From JBBTVO01 sp038063195 (GTDB lineage: Bacteria; Patescibacteriota; Microgenomatia; Levybacterales; UBA12049): DNA of 31,185 nt. Of this stretch, positions 1 to 7,620 are shown piece after piece. Position numbers and translations under genes: made by a program. The stretch is from the NCBI GenBank assembly GCA_038063195.1, contig JBBTVO010000046.1:1-31185 (forward strand), read 5' to 3'. Each line of letters opens with the position of its first letter. Within the stretch, counting starts at the first letter, position 1. Under the pieces are notes generated by a model. It made no database searches. It saw only the letters and a list, made by a program, of their open reading frames with translations, and was not told the DNA's origin.

Positions 1-63
1 GTTGTAAAACTCAATTACAGCTTGTGAGTCTCCATCCAAAATTCTATTTACTAAAGCCTTCAT
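1..63 (-). CDS. RNA polymerase ECF-like sigma factor, N-terminal fragment
   Basis: The reverse strand reads from an ATG at 63-61 off the window edge, so only 21 codons are visible (MKALVNRILDGDSQAVIEFY...). The pattern of a short acidic helix followed by an aromatic FY pair resembles the start of region 2 in ECF/sigma-70 family factors (consensus like LVERILAGDERAFEELY). That is a weak similarity over 21 residues, so the product is tentative. A TATAAT box on the reverse strand at 76-71, preceded by TGC, ends 7 nt before the ATG, which supports both the reading frame and a leaderless transcript. Confidence 0.45.
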   Translation of the reverse strand, partial: MKALVNRILDGDSQAVIEFYN

Positions 64-70
64 TTTGTAT

Positions 71-79
71 ATTATAGCA
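71..79 (-). promoter_or_regulatory. Extended -10 promoter of the sigma-factor-like gene
   Basis: The reverse strand reads TGC-TATAAT, and 7 nt separate the box from the ATG at 63. There is no good -35 box; the extended TGn motif may compensate. The expected transcription start lies on or next to the start codon. Confidence 0.55.
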
Positions 80-120
80 TTTAAATCGAATGATTTCGTT
101 ATTTTTAACGACTATATTAT

Positions 121-699
121 ATGGGCGGAAAAAGTGAAATAGGTTCCGTAGGGCATGGTTTTGCTGACATATCTCCAAATGGATTACATATTCCTGATGG
201 AGACGCAATTACCGCAGAAGATCTTAGCCAAATTTTTGGAATAGACTGTAGATTGGCAACTCAGGAAGCATTGGTAGAAATGGGAGTCTTTAGAGAGGGA
301 CAAAGATTAGAATTTTTCGATAATCCTAAGCCGCATATTTATTTAAGAGACGAAAAGGAAATAGTATCATCAGCTTTGTATTTTGTGGATATGGTAGTAG
401 GAGATGATGCTGTTATGGCTTCATATGTTCCTCAACATCGGGAATCAACGAGGCATTTGCATAGGTTTGGGATTAGTGAGCTCTACAGGTCAATTGCAGG
501 CAGAGCCAACCTGAGATTAAAAAATCAAACCGTTGAGCTTGGAGAACATAATAGGGATTTTACAGTGGAAGAGCACAGTATTCATCAATTCTCAACCAAC
601 TCCTCTCCGGCTTTTACACTGCTTATTATGAGAAACGCAGGGCTAGTTCATAGAGACCTGTGGCATGAGATGAGTGACGAGGAAGTTGTTATAGATTGA
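121..699 (+). CDS. Cupin-domain protein with unknown N-terminal region
   Basis: A 192-residue protein. Residues 106-175 fit the cupin beta-barrel. Motif 1 is seen as H112-x-H114, then E120, then six residues and G127. Motif 2 is seen as IHQFSTN followed by a PAFTLLIM strand. The two histidines, the glutamate and the later histidine would be the usual metal ligands. Residues 1-100 do not match anything I recognise and contain no signal peptide or membrane helix, so the protein is probably cytoplasmic. The substrate cannot be told from the sequence; cupins include sugar epimerases, isomerases and regulators. The TATATT at 113-118 is too close to the ATG for a normal start, so the promoter is unclear. 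The stop codon is embedded in the -35 box of the next gene's promoter. Confidence 0.55.
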   Translation: MGGKSEIGSVGHGFADISPNGLHIPDGDAITAEDLSQIFGIDCRLATQEALVEMGVFREGQRLEFFDNPKPHIYLRDEKEIVSSALYFVDMVVGDDAVMASYVPQHRESTRHLHRFGISELYRSIAGRANLRLKNQTVELGEHNRDFTVEEHSIHQFSTNSSPAFTLLIMRNAGLVHRDLWHEMSDEEVVID

Positions 700-724
700 T
701 ACAGTTCTTGGTTTGTACTATAAT
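696..724 (+). promoter_or_regulatory. Promoter of the isopentenyl phosphate kinase gene
   Basis: TTGATA at 696-701, a 17-nt spacer and TATAAT at 719-724. The -35 box overlaps the cupin gene's TGA. The expected transcription start near 730 leaves a leader of about 5 nt before the ATG at 736. A TTG in the same frame at 724 lies inside the -10 box and so is unlikely to be the start. Confidence 0.75.
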
Positions 725-735
725 TGTCAGCAAGT

Positions 736-1527
736 ATGCCAAAAATCAACAAAAAACTGGTATTAATGAAATTAGGCGGTTCGGTAATTACTGATAAAAG
801 TAAGCCTTATACAGCGCGGGTTGATGTGATAAAAAGATTAGCGAAGGAAATAAAAAAAATAGAAAAGGATTATCAAATTATAATAAGCCATGGTAGTGGT
901 AGTTTTGGTCACACATCTGCAAAAAAATACGGAGGGAGTAAAGGATACAAAAGTAAGCTAGGTATTTCAAAAGTTTCTTTCGATGTTCAGCAAATTAACT
1001 TAATTGTCACAAAAGCCCTAATAGAAGAGGGACTGCCTGCAATTTCCTTGCGTCCGATGAGTATGATATTGACCGAAGAAGGAGAAATTAAAAAAAACAT
1101 TTTTGAAATAATAGAAGAAATGCTTCGGCAGGATTTAATACCTGTAGTTTATGGGGATGTCATATGGGATAAAAAGTGGAAAAGCGTAATTTATTCTGGA
1201 GAAAAATTTCTCAACAGAATAGCTTCTCATTTACTTAAAAAAGGATTTAAAATAGATAAAATTATTCAAGTGGGACAAACAGACGGTGTTTATGAAAAAA
1301 ATAAAAAGACGATTCCAGTAATAACCAGAAAAAACTGGCCAAAGGCTAAAAAACATTTATATGAAACTTCTAGTGATGATGTTACAGGAGGAATGTCACA
1401 TAAGATTGAAGATGCGCTTCTTATGGCAGATCAGGGGATAAAAACTTTGTTAATAAATGGAAATACTCCAAATGAGCTTGTTAACGCATTTTGTAATAAG
1501 AAGACCAAGGGTACATTAATTTCATAA
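736..1527 (+). CDS. Isopentenyl phosphate kinase (amino acid kinase family)
   Basis: A 263-residue member of the amino acid kinase fold. Isopentenyl phosphate kinase phosphorylates isopentenyl phosphate to isopentenyl diphosphate, the last step of the archaeal-type alternative mevalonate pathway. Visible signatures are the N-terminal nucleotide loop KLGGSVITDKSKPYT, the HGSGSFGH motif whose first histidine contacts the substrate phosphate in the archaeal enzymes, PVVYGDVIWD, and the C-terminal DDVTGGMSHKIEDAL. These distinguish it from glutamate 5-kinase and uridylate kinase. The ATG at 736 is chosen over the TTG at 724 because the -10 box ends at 724. The next gene starts 2 nt after the stop codon, so the two are almost certainly cotranscribed. 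Family assignment is strong; in vivo substrate is inferred. Confidence 0.85.
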   Translation: MPKINKKLVLMKLGGSVITDKSKPYTARVDVIKRLAKEIKKIEKDYQIIISHGSGSFGHTSAKKYGGSKGYKSKLGISKVSFDVQQINLIVTKALIEEGLPAISLRPMSMILTEEGEIKKNIFEIIEEMLRQDLIPVVYGDVIWDKKWKSVIYSGEKFLNRIASHLLKKGFKIDKIIQVGQTDGVYEKNKKTIPVITRKNWPKAKKHLYETSSDDVTGGMSHKIEDALLMADQGIKTLLINGNTPNELVNAFCNKKTKGTLIS

Positions 1528-1529
1528 AT

Positions 1530-2609
1530 ATGGCTATAGAAACAAGACCTCCAGTTGGTTCAGAATCAAATGCAGATTTTCGTACAAAAGAAATTCCTCC
1601 AGGATTTAATGTGAAAGAGGTAGTAATTGCCGGAGATATGGGCCCTTGCGGTGGGGTAAGGATGGCAGTTAATACAACTTTTGAGGTGTTGGATATAGTC
1701 GGCGGTAGAGAGCCTGTATATGCAAGTCATGCGCCTGTTCATAACGAGCCAATATTAGAAGATTTTAAAAAAAGAGGGCTTATTATTGAGCCTGATCTTG
1801 AAAAAATTCCTGCAGGGTCTATTTTGATATTATCTGCTCATGGTTCTACTCCAGAAGCAGTTCAGGCAGCAAAAGATAAAGGAATTCTGCCCGTTGATAC
1901 TGAATGCCAGCTTGTTGCAAAAGTTAAGAACCATGGGAGAAGAATTCAAGCAAGTACTCAGGAGACAGTTGCGTATTTTGGTACCCCAGGACATCCTGAG
2001 ACAGGAGCAGTTATGGGAAGTATTGATAGAGAAAGAACGATCTTTATAGATATGAAACAAGATATAAGAGAGATAGAATTTCCTAGTGGAGGGATTAGGG
2101 TTTTAAATCAAACAACCCTTTCTACTCAAGGGGTTAATGATAAAGTTAAAGAACTAAGATGGTTGCATCCGGAACTTGACATATCTGACCCAATAGGAAT
2201 TTGCGATGCGACAGATAGCAGACAGCGCGCAGTAATAGAAGGAATTTTTGGAAATCCTGAGGAGTCTGCTGATATGTTAGTTGTAGTTGGGTCAAGCACC
2301 AGTCATAATACGGAGGAATTAGTAAAAATAGGAGAAGAAATTTTAGGTCATGAGAGGTCTCATCGAGTAGATAAAGCTGAAGATATAGATCCGAGCTGGT
2401 TCACAAAGGACATACAAAGAGTAGGGTTTACAGCAGGCGCTTCAGTGCTTGATAAATTTTCCGCGCCTGTTTTAAAATGGTTTACAGATAGAGGAGCACA
2501 GCTAAAGCCCCTAATGGGCGTAGAAAAGGATTTAACTTTCAAACAGCCATCGGCACAAATAGAAGCAGTTAGGGCGTATATTGCGCTAAAATACAACTCC
2601 GATTCATAA
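1530..2609 (+). CDS. ispH: IspH-like 4-hydroxy-3-methylbut-2-enyl diphosphate reductase
   Basis: A 359-residue protein with the full IspH/LytB pattern. The three 4Fe-4S cysteines are C40 (GPCGGVRMAV), C126 (DTECQLVAKV) and C225 (GICDATDSRQRAV). Substrate-site residues are also present: H71-N72, H104 in SAHGS, H155 and E157 in GHPETG, NQTTLS at 193-198, the SSTSHNT loop and the closing TAGAS. In the MEP pathway this enzyme reduces HMBPP to IPP and DMAPP. It is longer than the usual ~310 residues, with about 30 extra N-terminal residues and a C-terminal tail, and the first cysteine motif (GPCGGV) departs from the common GFCxGV. It lies 2 nt behind an isopentenyl phosphate kinase, an odd combination. 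No other MEP gene is in the window. Family membership is near certain; the physiological reaction is less so. Confidence 0.88.
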   Translation: MAIETRPPVGSESNADFRTKEIPPGFNVKEVVIAGDMGPCGGVRMAVNTTFEVLDIVGGREPVYASHAPVHNEPILEDFKKRGLIIEPDLEKIPAGSILILSAHGSTPEAVQAAKDKGILPVDTECQLVAKVKNHGRRIQASTQETVAYFGTPGHPETGAVMGSIDRERTIFIDMKQDIREIEFPSGGIRVLNQTTLSTQGVNDKVKELRWLHPELDISDPIGICDATDSRQRAVIEGIFGNPEESADMLVVVGSSTSHNTEELVKIGEEILGHERSHRVDKAEDIDPSWFTKDIQRVGFTAGASVLDKFSAPVLKWFTDRGAQLKPLMGVEKDLTFKQPSAQIEAVRAYIALKYNSDS

Positions 2610-2643
2610 CGGAAGATCTTAGTTTTTAATTTCTGCTCTATAT

Positions 2644-3360
2644 ATGTTTCACAATGCTCATGCTTACGTTACAAAGAGATTATACAAATCAGAAGATGAT
2701 TTACTTTTGATAGGAAGTATTCTTCCTGATATCGCAATAACAAAGATTATTGGATGGGATGATGGATTACATGGAAGTAGGAATATGAATAAATTTGCAA
2801 AATACATAAAAAATAAACCTGATTATATTAATTTATACAGAGGAGTATATGTCCACAATATTGTAGATAATCTTGCACATAAAAGATTTTCTGGCGGAAA
2901 GGGCTATGCATATCAAAACAATAGGGAGATAGTTAGGCTTATTATTTCAGTCTATGGCTTAAGTTTAAAAGATGCACAAATAAAAGCGCACAATTATCTA
3001 GAGAGTGCGGTAGACATTCTGCTTCTTCAAAAATATCCAGAAATTCAAACAAAGATTAGAATTGCGATAAAAAGAACTGATGTGGTAAAATTATCAACTC
3101 TCTTGAGTATTTATTTTAATCAGGATAGAAATGAATTTGCAAATGCATTATCTCAATATTTTAATTTAATAATTAAATATGACTTATCAAAAAAACAGAA
3201 TTGGATTCTTTTTTGGGATAATTTAGAGGAACTTATGTCTCTGAAAAGAATTGATAATGATAAAAAAAAAGAAATCCTTAACAAATCAATAAGTATATCC
3301 AAGAATAGTTACGAAAATTTTCTAAATAATCCAGAGCTTACCTCACTTTCTTATGAATAA
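2644..3360 (+). CDS. Zinc-dependent phospholipase C-like protein
   Basis: A 238-residue protein whose first 85 residues carry the layout of the zinc-dependent phospholipase C/S1-P1 nuclease-like superfamily: N-terminal H3 and H6, a GSILPDI segment with an acidic residue, an HG pair near residue 43, and YVHNIVDNLAH with two histidines and an aspartate as likely metal ligands. The C-terminal half is helical, charged and unrecognised. There is no signal peptide, which is common in uncharacterised members annotated this way and argues against a secreted toxin. It starts 34 nt after ispH and its last 8 nt overlap the next gene (ATGAATAA), so it is probably translated with the glycosyltransferase. 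A lipid or prenyl-phosphate substrate is possible but inferred only from neighbours. Confidence 0.6.
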   Translation: MFHNAHAYVTKRLYKSEDDLLLIGSILPDIAITKIIGWDDGLHGSRNMNKFAKYIKNKPDYINLYRGVYVHNIVDNLAHKRFSGGKGYAYQNNREIVRLIISVYGLSLKDAQIKAHNYLESAVDILLLQKYPEIQTKIRIAIKRTDVVKLSTLLSIYFNQDRNEFANALSQYFNLIIKYDLSKKQNWILFWDNLEELMSLKRIDNDKKKEILNKSISISKNSYENFLNNPELTSLSYE

Positions 3361-4327
3361 TCATACGCAACAAAGAAAATGGTTATTAATACCCTTTTAT
3401 GACAATCCTGCATCTGTCAGCCATGAAGAAAATGTGAGAAGATTTGTTGATTTTATTTCCAATACAAGACAAGTAATAGATTTCAATATAGCAGTGGTGG
3501 ATGATGGAAGCGGATTATCACAAGATAGATTTGACGGCAAAGTAGATCTGTTAGTTCAAATGCCTGAAAATAGAGGGAAAGCGCAAGCAGTAAGAGAAGG
3601 TATTCGTACTCTAATAAACGATCCAGACGTAATGCCTGATTTTATAGTTCAGTATGATGGGGATGGAGATCAGTCATTTAGAGATATCCCATTATTAATG
3701 GATAATCTAATATCTATATCTGAAGGTGATCCTACGCGCTCAACTTTAATAATTGGAGATAGGTATTCCAAAGGTTTATTAACTTCTCCTAATCCTGATT
3801 CCATATCTTATCGACAGTCGGTTCTTATACTTTTTGGAGCAATTTCTAGGCAATTTGGATATGATGTTAGAGATTGGGTTTCAGGTGCAAGAGGATATAC
3901 GAGAGAATATGCAAGTAGATTTTTAGGAAGAAGCCGATCTGATAACTATGGAATAGAAGCAGAACAACTAGCCATTTCATATTTGGAAGGAGCTACAGTA
4001 AGAAAGGTTCCCTTGACCGATTCAAGACGAAGAGATCCTCATACAGATACATCAAAATGGCTTCAAAACTTCGATGCTTTGCTAGCGTATAAGGATGAAT
4101 TAAGAGAAAAGGGTCAGGATGTTTTGGTCGATACTCTGGAAAATTTAACTCAGAATTTAAGAAATGGAAACGACACTTTTGAGCTTGATCTCAATCCTTT
4201 GGGCGAAGACACTAGAATGAAATTTGAAAGACATGGAATCACACATAGTGCGGAAATTCCTGCAGGATACAGATCTGAAATATTTTCAGAAAATGGTCAC
4301 CCCTTTGCTCTAAGGAAAGAAAGATAA
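3353..4327 (+). CDS. GT-A family 2-like glycosyltransferase
   Basis: A 324-residue soluble glycosyltransferase. The nucleotide-sugar fold is shown by AVVDDGSG near residue 48, the PENRGKAQAVREGI helix typical of family 2 and dolichol/polyprenyl-phosphate glycosyltransferases, and the QYDGDGDQS stretch holding the metal-binding DxD. A later acceptor region includes DWVSGARGYTREYA. There is no C-terminal membrane helix. It overlaps the phospholipase-like gene by 8 nt. The donor and acceptor are unknown; a polyprenyl-phosphate acceptor would fit the isoprenoid enzymes upstream but is inference. Confidence 0.75.
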   Translation: MNNHTQQRKWLLIPFYDNPASVSHEENVRRFVDFISNTRQVIDFNIAVVDDGSGLSQDRFDGKVDLLVQMPENRGKAQAVREGIRTLINDPDVMPDFIVQYDGDGDQSFRDIPLLMDNLISISEGDPTRSTLIIGDRYSKGLLTSPNPDSISYRQSVLILFGAISRQFGYDVRDWVSGARGYTREYASRFLGRSRSDNYGIEAEQLAISYLEGATVRKVPLTDSRRRDPHTDTSKWLQNFDALLAYKDELREKGQDVLVDTLENLTQNLRNGNDTFELDLNPLGEDTRMKFERHGITHSAEIPAGYRSEIFSENGHPFALRKER

Positions 4328-4381
4328 GCCTCAGGCTAATAGGGCCGAATTCTAACAATAATTTTTATCATCCTATAGTTT

Positions 4382-4466
4382 TTGACATATATTCTAGTTT
4401 GTGTTATACTCTATTTAAGAATATATCTTGTAAGTTTTGACAATTAATTGATAAGTTAAGTAAGAT
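4382..4466 (+). promoter_or_regulatory. Tandem promoters of the DEAD-box helicase gene
   Basis: Promoter 1: TTGACA at 4382-4387, 17-nt spacer, TGT-TATACT with the -10 box at 4405-4410. Promoter 2: TTGACA at 4437-4442, 18-nt spacer, TAAGAT at 4461-4466. These are among the best -35 boxes in the window. Transcripts from them would have leaders of about 135 and 80 nt before the ATG at 4553, unlike the very short leaders of neighbouring genes. No clear Shine-Dalgarno sequence precedes the ATG. The rest of 4328-4552 shows no gene. Confidence 0.7.
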
Positions 4467-4552
4467 ACCCCATAAAATCTTTTTGTATCTTCTCTCATAT
4501 CCCTTATTTGTTCAGTTTATTATCACAGCTAGATTCTTGTATTAAAAATTAT

Positions 4553-5704
4553 ATGTATAACAGACAATTCAGGGGAAATTATAGTAGGAATAGGCACATG
4601 CCTAAAAGCATTAATCCGTCCTTGTATGTCCAGGAAGCACAGGAAGTCGAGAATATGGAAGAATTTATTCCTCAACACAACTTTTCAGATTTTGCGATAA
4701 GTGATGAGCTAAAGAAAAACATTCTTGCCAAAGGCTACAATAATCCAACTCCCATTCAGGACGAGGCGATTGAGCCGATTCTTCTAGGAAAAGATGTGAT
4801 TGGACTTGCTAATACGGGTACAGGAAAGACCGCTGCGTTTTTAATTCCATTAATCAATAAAGTTTTACTGGATCGCTCGCAAAAGGTTCTAATTATTGTT
4901 CCGACGCGTGAGCTTGCTGTTCAAATTCAGGATGAGTGCAGGGCGTTTACAAGGAATATGAATGTATATTCAGTGCTTTGTATCGGAGGCGCAAGTTTAT
5001 ACAAACAGGCTCATGCCTTAAGAGCGGAACATGATATCGTGATAGGTACTCCGGGCAGGATTAAAGACTTGGACAAGCAAAGACATTTAAAGCTCCAGTT
5101 TTACAACAATATTGTTTTGGATGAAGTGGACCGCATGATGGATATGGGATTTATTACCGATATAAAATTTTTAATTTCCCGTTTGCCTCAATTACGTCAA
5201 TCTTTATTTTTCTCAGCAACATTGCCGGATGATACAAGAAGTCTCGCTCATTCTTTTCTGAGAAATCCGGTGACGATATCGGTGAAATCTCATGAGACTC
5301 CGCAGGCTGTTGAACAAGATGTCGTAAGACTGAATGGAAGATCAAAAGCCGATGTATTAATAGGTCTTTTAAGCCAAAAAGGTTTTGATAAGGTCTTGGT
5401 TTTTGGACGCACAAAATGGGGAATGAATAAGCTTGCAGATTTTCTTGACAGAAAAGGATTCCGCGTTGCTGCAATTCATGGGAATAAAAATCAAAATCAA
5501 AGACTTCGTGCACTTGAACAGTTTAAAAACGGACATGTACATATACTTATTGCGACAGATGTCGCTTCACGGGGACTTGATATAGATGATGTTACGCATG
5601 TAATAAACTTTGACGAGCCGGCATCTTACGACGATTATATACATAGAATTGGGAGAACCGGAAGAGCAAATAAAAGAGGAATTGCCCTGACATTTATTAA
5701 TTAA
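4553..5704 (+). CDS. DEAD-box ATP-dependent RNA helicase
   Basis: A 383-residue RNA helicase core. Q-motif region NPTPIQDEAI, motif I ANTGTGKTA, Ia PTRELA, Ib TPGRI, motif II as DEVD (valine in place of the alanine of DEAD), motif III SATL, and in the second RecA domain ATDVASRGLD and HIGRTGR. It stops soon after the last motif (ALTFIN), so it lacks the C-terminal RNA-binding extension of CsdA/DbpA. The basic N-terminus (MYNRQFRGNYSRNR) is the style of helicases from Microgenomates genomes and supports ATG 4553 rather than the TTG at 4508. Likely role is RNA unwinding in ribosome assembly or mRNA turnover. The long leader recalls cold-induced helicase mRNAs, which is suggestive only. Confidence 0.92.
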   Translation: MYNRQFRGNYSRNRHMPKSINPSLYVQEAQEVENMEEFIPQHNFSDFAISDELKKNILAKGYNNPTPIQDEAIEPILLGKDVIGLANTGTGKTAAFLIPLINKVLLDRSQKVLIIVPTRELAVQIQDECRAFTRNMNVYSVLCIGGASLYKQAHALRAEHDIVIGTPGRIKDLDKQRHLKLQFYNNIVLDEVDRMMDMGFITDIKFLISRLPQLRQSLFFSATLPDDTRSLAHSFLRNPVTISVKSHETPQAVEQDVVRLNGRSKADVLIGLLSQKGFDKVLVFGRTKWGMNKLADFLDRKGFRVAAIHGNKNQNQRLRALEQFKNGHVHILIATDVASRGLDIDDVTHVINFDEPASYDDYIHRIGRTGRANKRGIALTFIN

Positions 5705-5713
5705 TATAGATTT

Positions 5714-5722
5714 TGGTATAAT
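5714..5722 (+). promoter_or_regulatory. Extended -10 promoter of typA
   Basis: TGG-TATAAT, with the -10 box at 5717-5722. No -35 box at the usual spacing. The transcription start is expected near 5729, immediately before the hairpin at 5730-5743, leaving a short leader of about 24 nt before the typA ATG. Confidence 0.65.
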
Positions 5723-5729
5723 GTTTATG

Positions 5730-5749
5730 CCGCTTGTAAGCGGTTTTTT
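5730..5749 (+). terminator. Hairpin plus T-tract between helicase and typA
   Basis: CCGCT, loop TGTA, AGCGG, then six T residues at 5744-5749. This has intrinsic-terminator form and lies 26 nt after the helicase stop codon. It also lies downstream of the typA -10 box, so it would form at the extreme 5' end of the typA mRNA. It could end helicase transcription, cap the typA mRNA, or do both. The stem is only 5-6 bp. Confidence 0.5.
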
Positions 5750-5752
5750 ATT

Positions 5753-7612
5753 ATGAATAGTATTAGAAATATTGCAATTATTGCGCATGTAGATCATGGA
5801 AAGACTACTTTGGTTGATGCGCTTTTGAAACAGTCGAAAACTAAGCTTCATAAGGATACTGCCACATCTCTTATTATGGATAGTAATGAACTTGAGCAGG
5901 AAAGAGGCATTACTATTTTTTCCAAAAACGCATCTGTTGTCTGGAACGACCCTTCGGCCCATTCGACTGGCTCAGGGCAGGCAGGCTCAGGGCAAGCTAC
6001 AAAAATAAATATCATAGATACTCCTGGGCATGCTGATTTTGGCGGAGAAGTCGAACGCGTACTTACCATGGCTGATGGATGCTTATTATTGATCGATGCG
6101 AAAGAAGGCCCAATGCCTCAGACCCGCTTTGTACTTAAAAAAGCTCTTGCGATGAAGCATAAGATTATCGTAGTTATTAATAAAATTGACAGATCCGATG
6201 CAAGAATTGAGCACGTTGTAGATAAAACTTTGGATTTATTTATAGAACTTGGAGCAGATGAAAATATTGCCGACTTTCCAATAGTTTATGCTAGTGCCAA
6301 GAACGGAAAGGCAGGTTTTTCAAAAGATTTAAATGAAATGACAAACATATCTCCGGTTTTTGAGGCAATATTAAAATATGTGCCAGAGCCCTCAGGCAGT
6401 ATTGATCAGCCTCTTCAGATGCTTGTCTCAACAATTACCAGCGATCAACACATGGGAAGAATTGCAATTGGAAGAATTTTCAACGGAAAGATTTACCTAG
6501 GACAAGATGTAATGCATATAAATAGAGACGGGCAAAATAAAAAATACAAACTTACTTCGCTTATGACTTTTGAGGGACTTGAGAGAACCGATACTCAAAA
6601 TGCAGAAGTCGGAGATATTGTAGCAATTTCGGGAATTCCGGACATAAATATAGGAGAAACTATTGCAGATGTGGAAAATCCAAAAGCCTTGCCGCTTCTA
6701 AATATTGAAGAGCCGACAATAAAAATGACATTTATGGTAAATAACTCTCCATTTGCGGGAAAAGAAGGAGAGTTTAAAACGTCCCGTCAAATTCATGAAA
6801 GACTAATGAAAGAATTAGAAACAGACATGGCTTTGAAGATCGTAGAGCTTCCAACTGGTGGATGGGAAGTCTCAGGTAGAGGAGAACTTCATCTTGCAAT
6901 TCTTATCGAAAGACTTAGACGCGAAGGATATGAATTTCAAGTCGCGCGTCCGCAGGTAATTGAGAAAAAGACAGAAGAGGGAATTCTCACTCCTTACGAA
7001 GAATTATTTATCGAAGTGCCTGAAGATTACAACGGAATCGTGATACAAAAACTTGGGAACAGACGCGGAGAACTAAAAGACATGAAGGTTGAAAACGGGA
7101 TTGCCTACATGGAATTTATTATTTCCACGCGCGGACTGTTTGGTTATCGAAGTGAATTCGTGACAGATACGAGAGGACTTGGACTTCTTAATTCTTCATT
7201 TGATCATTATGGGAAAAATAACGGGTACGAGCATGAAAGAGAACAGGGCTCAGTAGTTGCCAATGAAAGCGGAAAGACGACTCTGTACGGACTTACAAAC
7301 GCACAAGACAGAGGAGCTTTGTTTATTGGACCTGCTGTTTCTGTTTACAAAGGTCAGGTTGTCGGGCAGAACTCGAGAAACGAAGATATGAGAGTAAATG
7401 TCTGCAAAATAAAACAGCAGACAAATATGCGTTCAAAAGGTGAGGGAGTTTCAGTACATTTTAATACACCACGAATTATGGACCTTGAAGATGCGCTTGA
7501 ATATATTTCAGATGACGAGCTTGTAGAAGTAACACCTCAAAATATTAGGATAAGAAAGAAGATTCTCGATGAAACTGAAGAGCGGAAAAAACGCTCCCAA
7601 GGAATACAATAA
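5753..7612 (+). CDS. typA: Ribosome-associated GTPase TypA/BipA
   Basis: A 619-residue translational GTPase, close to the usual 607-615. G1 is AHVDHGKTT (residues 11-19), G2 RGIT (51-54), G3 DTPGH (89-93), G4 NKID and the later ASAKNG. Domain II, the EF-G-like domains III and V, and the TypA-specific C-terminal domain (GLTNAQDRGALFIGP, KIKQQTNMRSKGEG) are all present. TypA binds ribosomes and helps 50S assembly and stress adaptation. Residues 66-82, between the strand ending NASVVWN and TKINIIDTPGH, are an extra segment with the doubled pentapeptide GSGQA, encoded by a GC-rich repeat. The insertion lies in the loop just before G3, where length variation may be tolerated. The reading frame is intact. 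Confidence 0.96.
   Translation: MNSIRNIAIIAHVDHGKTTLVDALLKQSKTKLHKDTATSLIMDSNELEQERGITIFSKNASVVWNDPSAHSTGSGQAGSGQATKINIIDTPGHADFGGEVERVLTMADGCLLLIDAKEGPMPQTRFVLKKALAMKHKIIVVINKIDRSDARIEHVVDKTLDLFIELGADENIADFPIVYASAKNGKAGFSKDLNEMTNISPVFEAILKYVPEPSGSIDQPLQMLVSTITSDQHMGRIAIGRIFNGKIYLGQDVMHINRDGQNKKYKLTSLMTFEGLERTDTQNAEVGDIVAISGIPDINIGETIADVENPKALPLLNIEEPTIKMTFMVNNSPFAGKEGEFKTSRQIHERLMKELETDMALKIVELPTGGWEVSGRGELHLAILIERLRREGYEFQVARPQVIEKKTEEGILTPYEELFIEVPEDYNGIVIQKLGNRRGELKDMKVENGIAYMEFIISTRGLFGYRSEFVTDTRGLGLLNSSFDHYGKNNGYEHEREQGSVVANESGKTTLYGLTNAQDRGALFIGPAVSVYKGQVVGQNSRNEDMRVNVCKIKQQTNMRSKGEGVSVHFNTPRIMDLEDALEYISDDELVEVTPQNIRIRKKILDETEERKKRSQGIQ
5948..5998 (+). repeat. GC-rich repeat inserted in frame in typA
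   Basis: A GC-rich block in an AT-rich gene. It contains TTCGACTGGCTCAGGGC and two consecutive 15-nt units of the form GGCTCAGGGCARGCW, translated as GSGQA twice. On the other strand it reads as a proline/glutamate-rich frame (CPEPVEWAEG), a pattern I know from dispersed repeats in CPR genomes. The block is 51 nt, 17 codons, and does not disturb the frame. Confidence 0.75.
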
Positions 7613-7620
7613 CTATCTTC

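Noticed and set aside
724..735. TTG at 724 as start of the isopentenyl phosphate kinase
   Set aside because: It lies inside the -10 box; ATG 736 gives the usual family N-terminus.
1830..2060. Short frames on both strands inside ispH
   Set aside because: They overlap a fully conserved gene, have no known motifs, and look like shadow frames.
4320..4345. Terminator after the GT2 gene (AGCCTCAGGCT)
   Set aside because: The stem is 4-5 bp with almost no loop and no T-tract follows.
4508..4552. N-terminal extension of the helicase from TTG 4508
   Set aside because: The added residues are not helicase-like, and MYNRQFRGNY from ATG 4553 matches the start style of related helicases.
5848..6069. Reverse-strand frame rich in CPEP motifs within typA
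   Set aside because: It is the complement of the inserted GC-rich repeat inside a well-supported gene; no promoter or start context.
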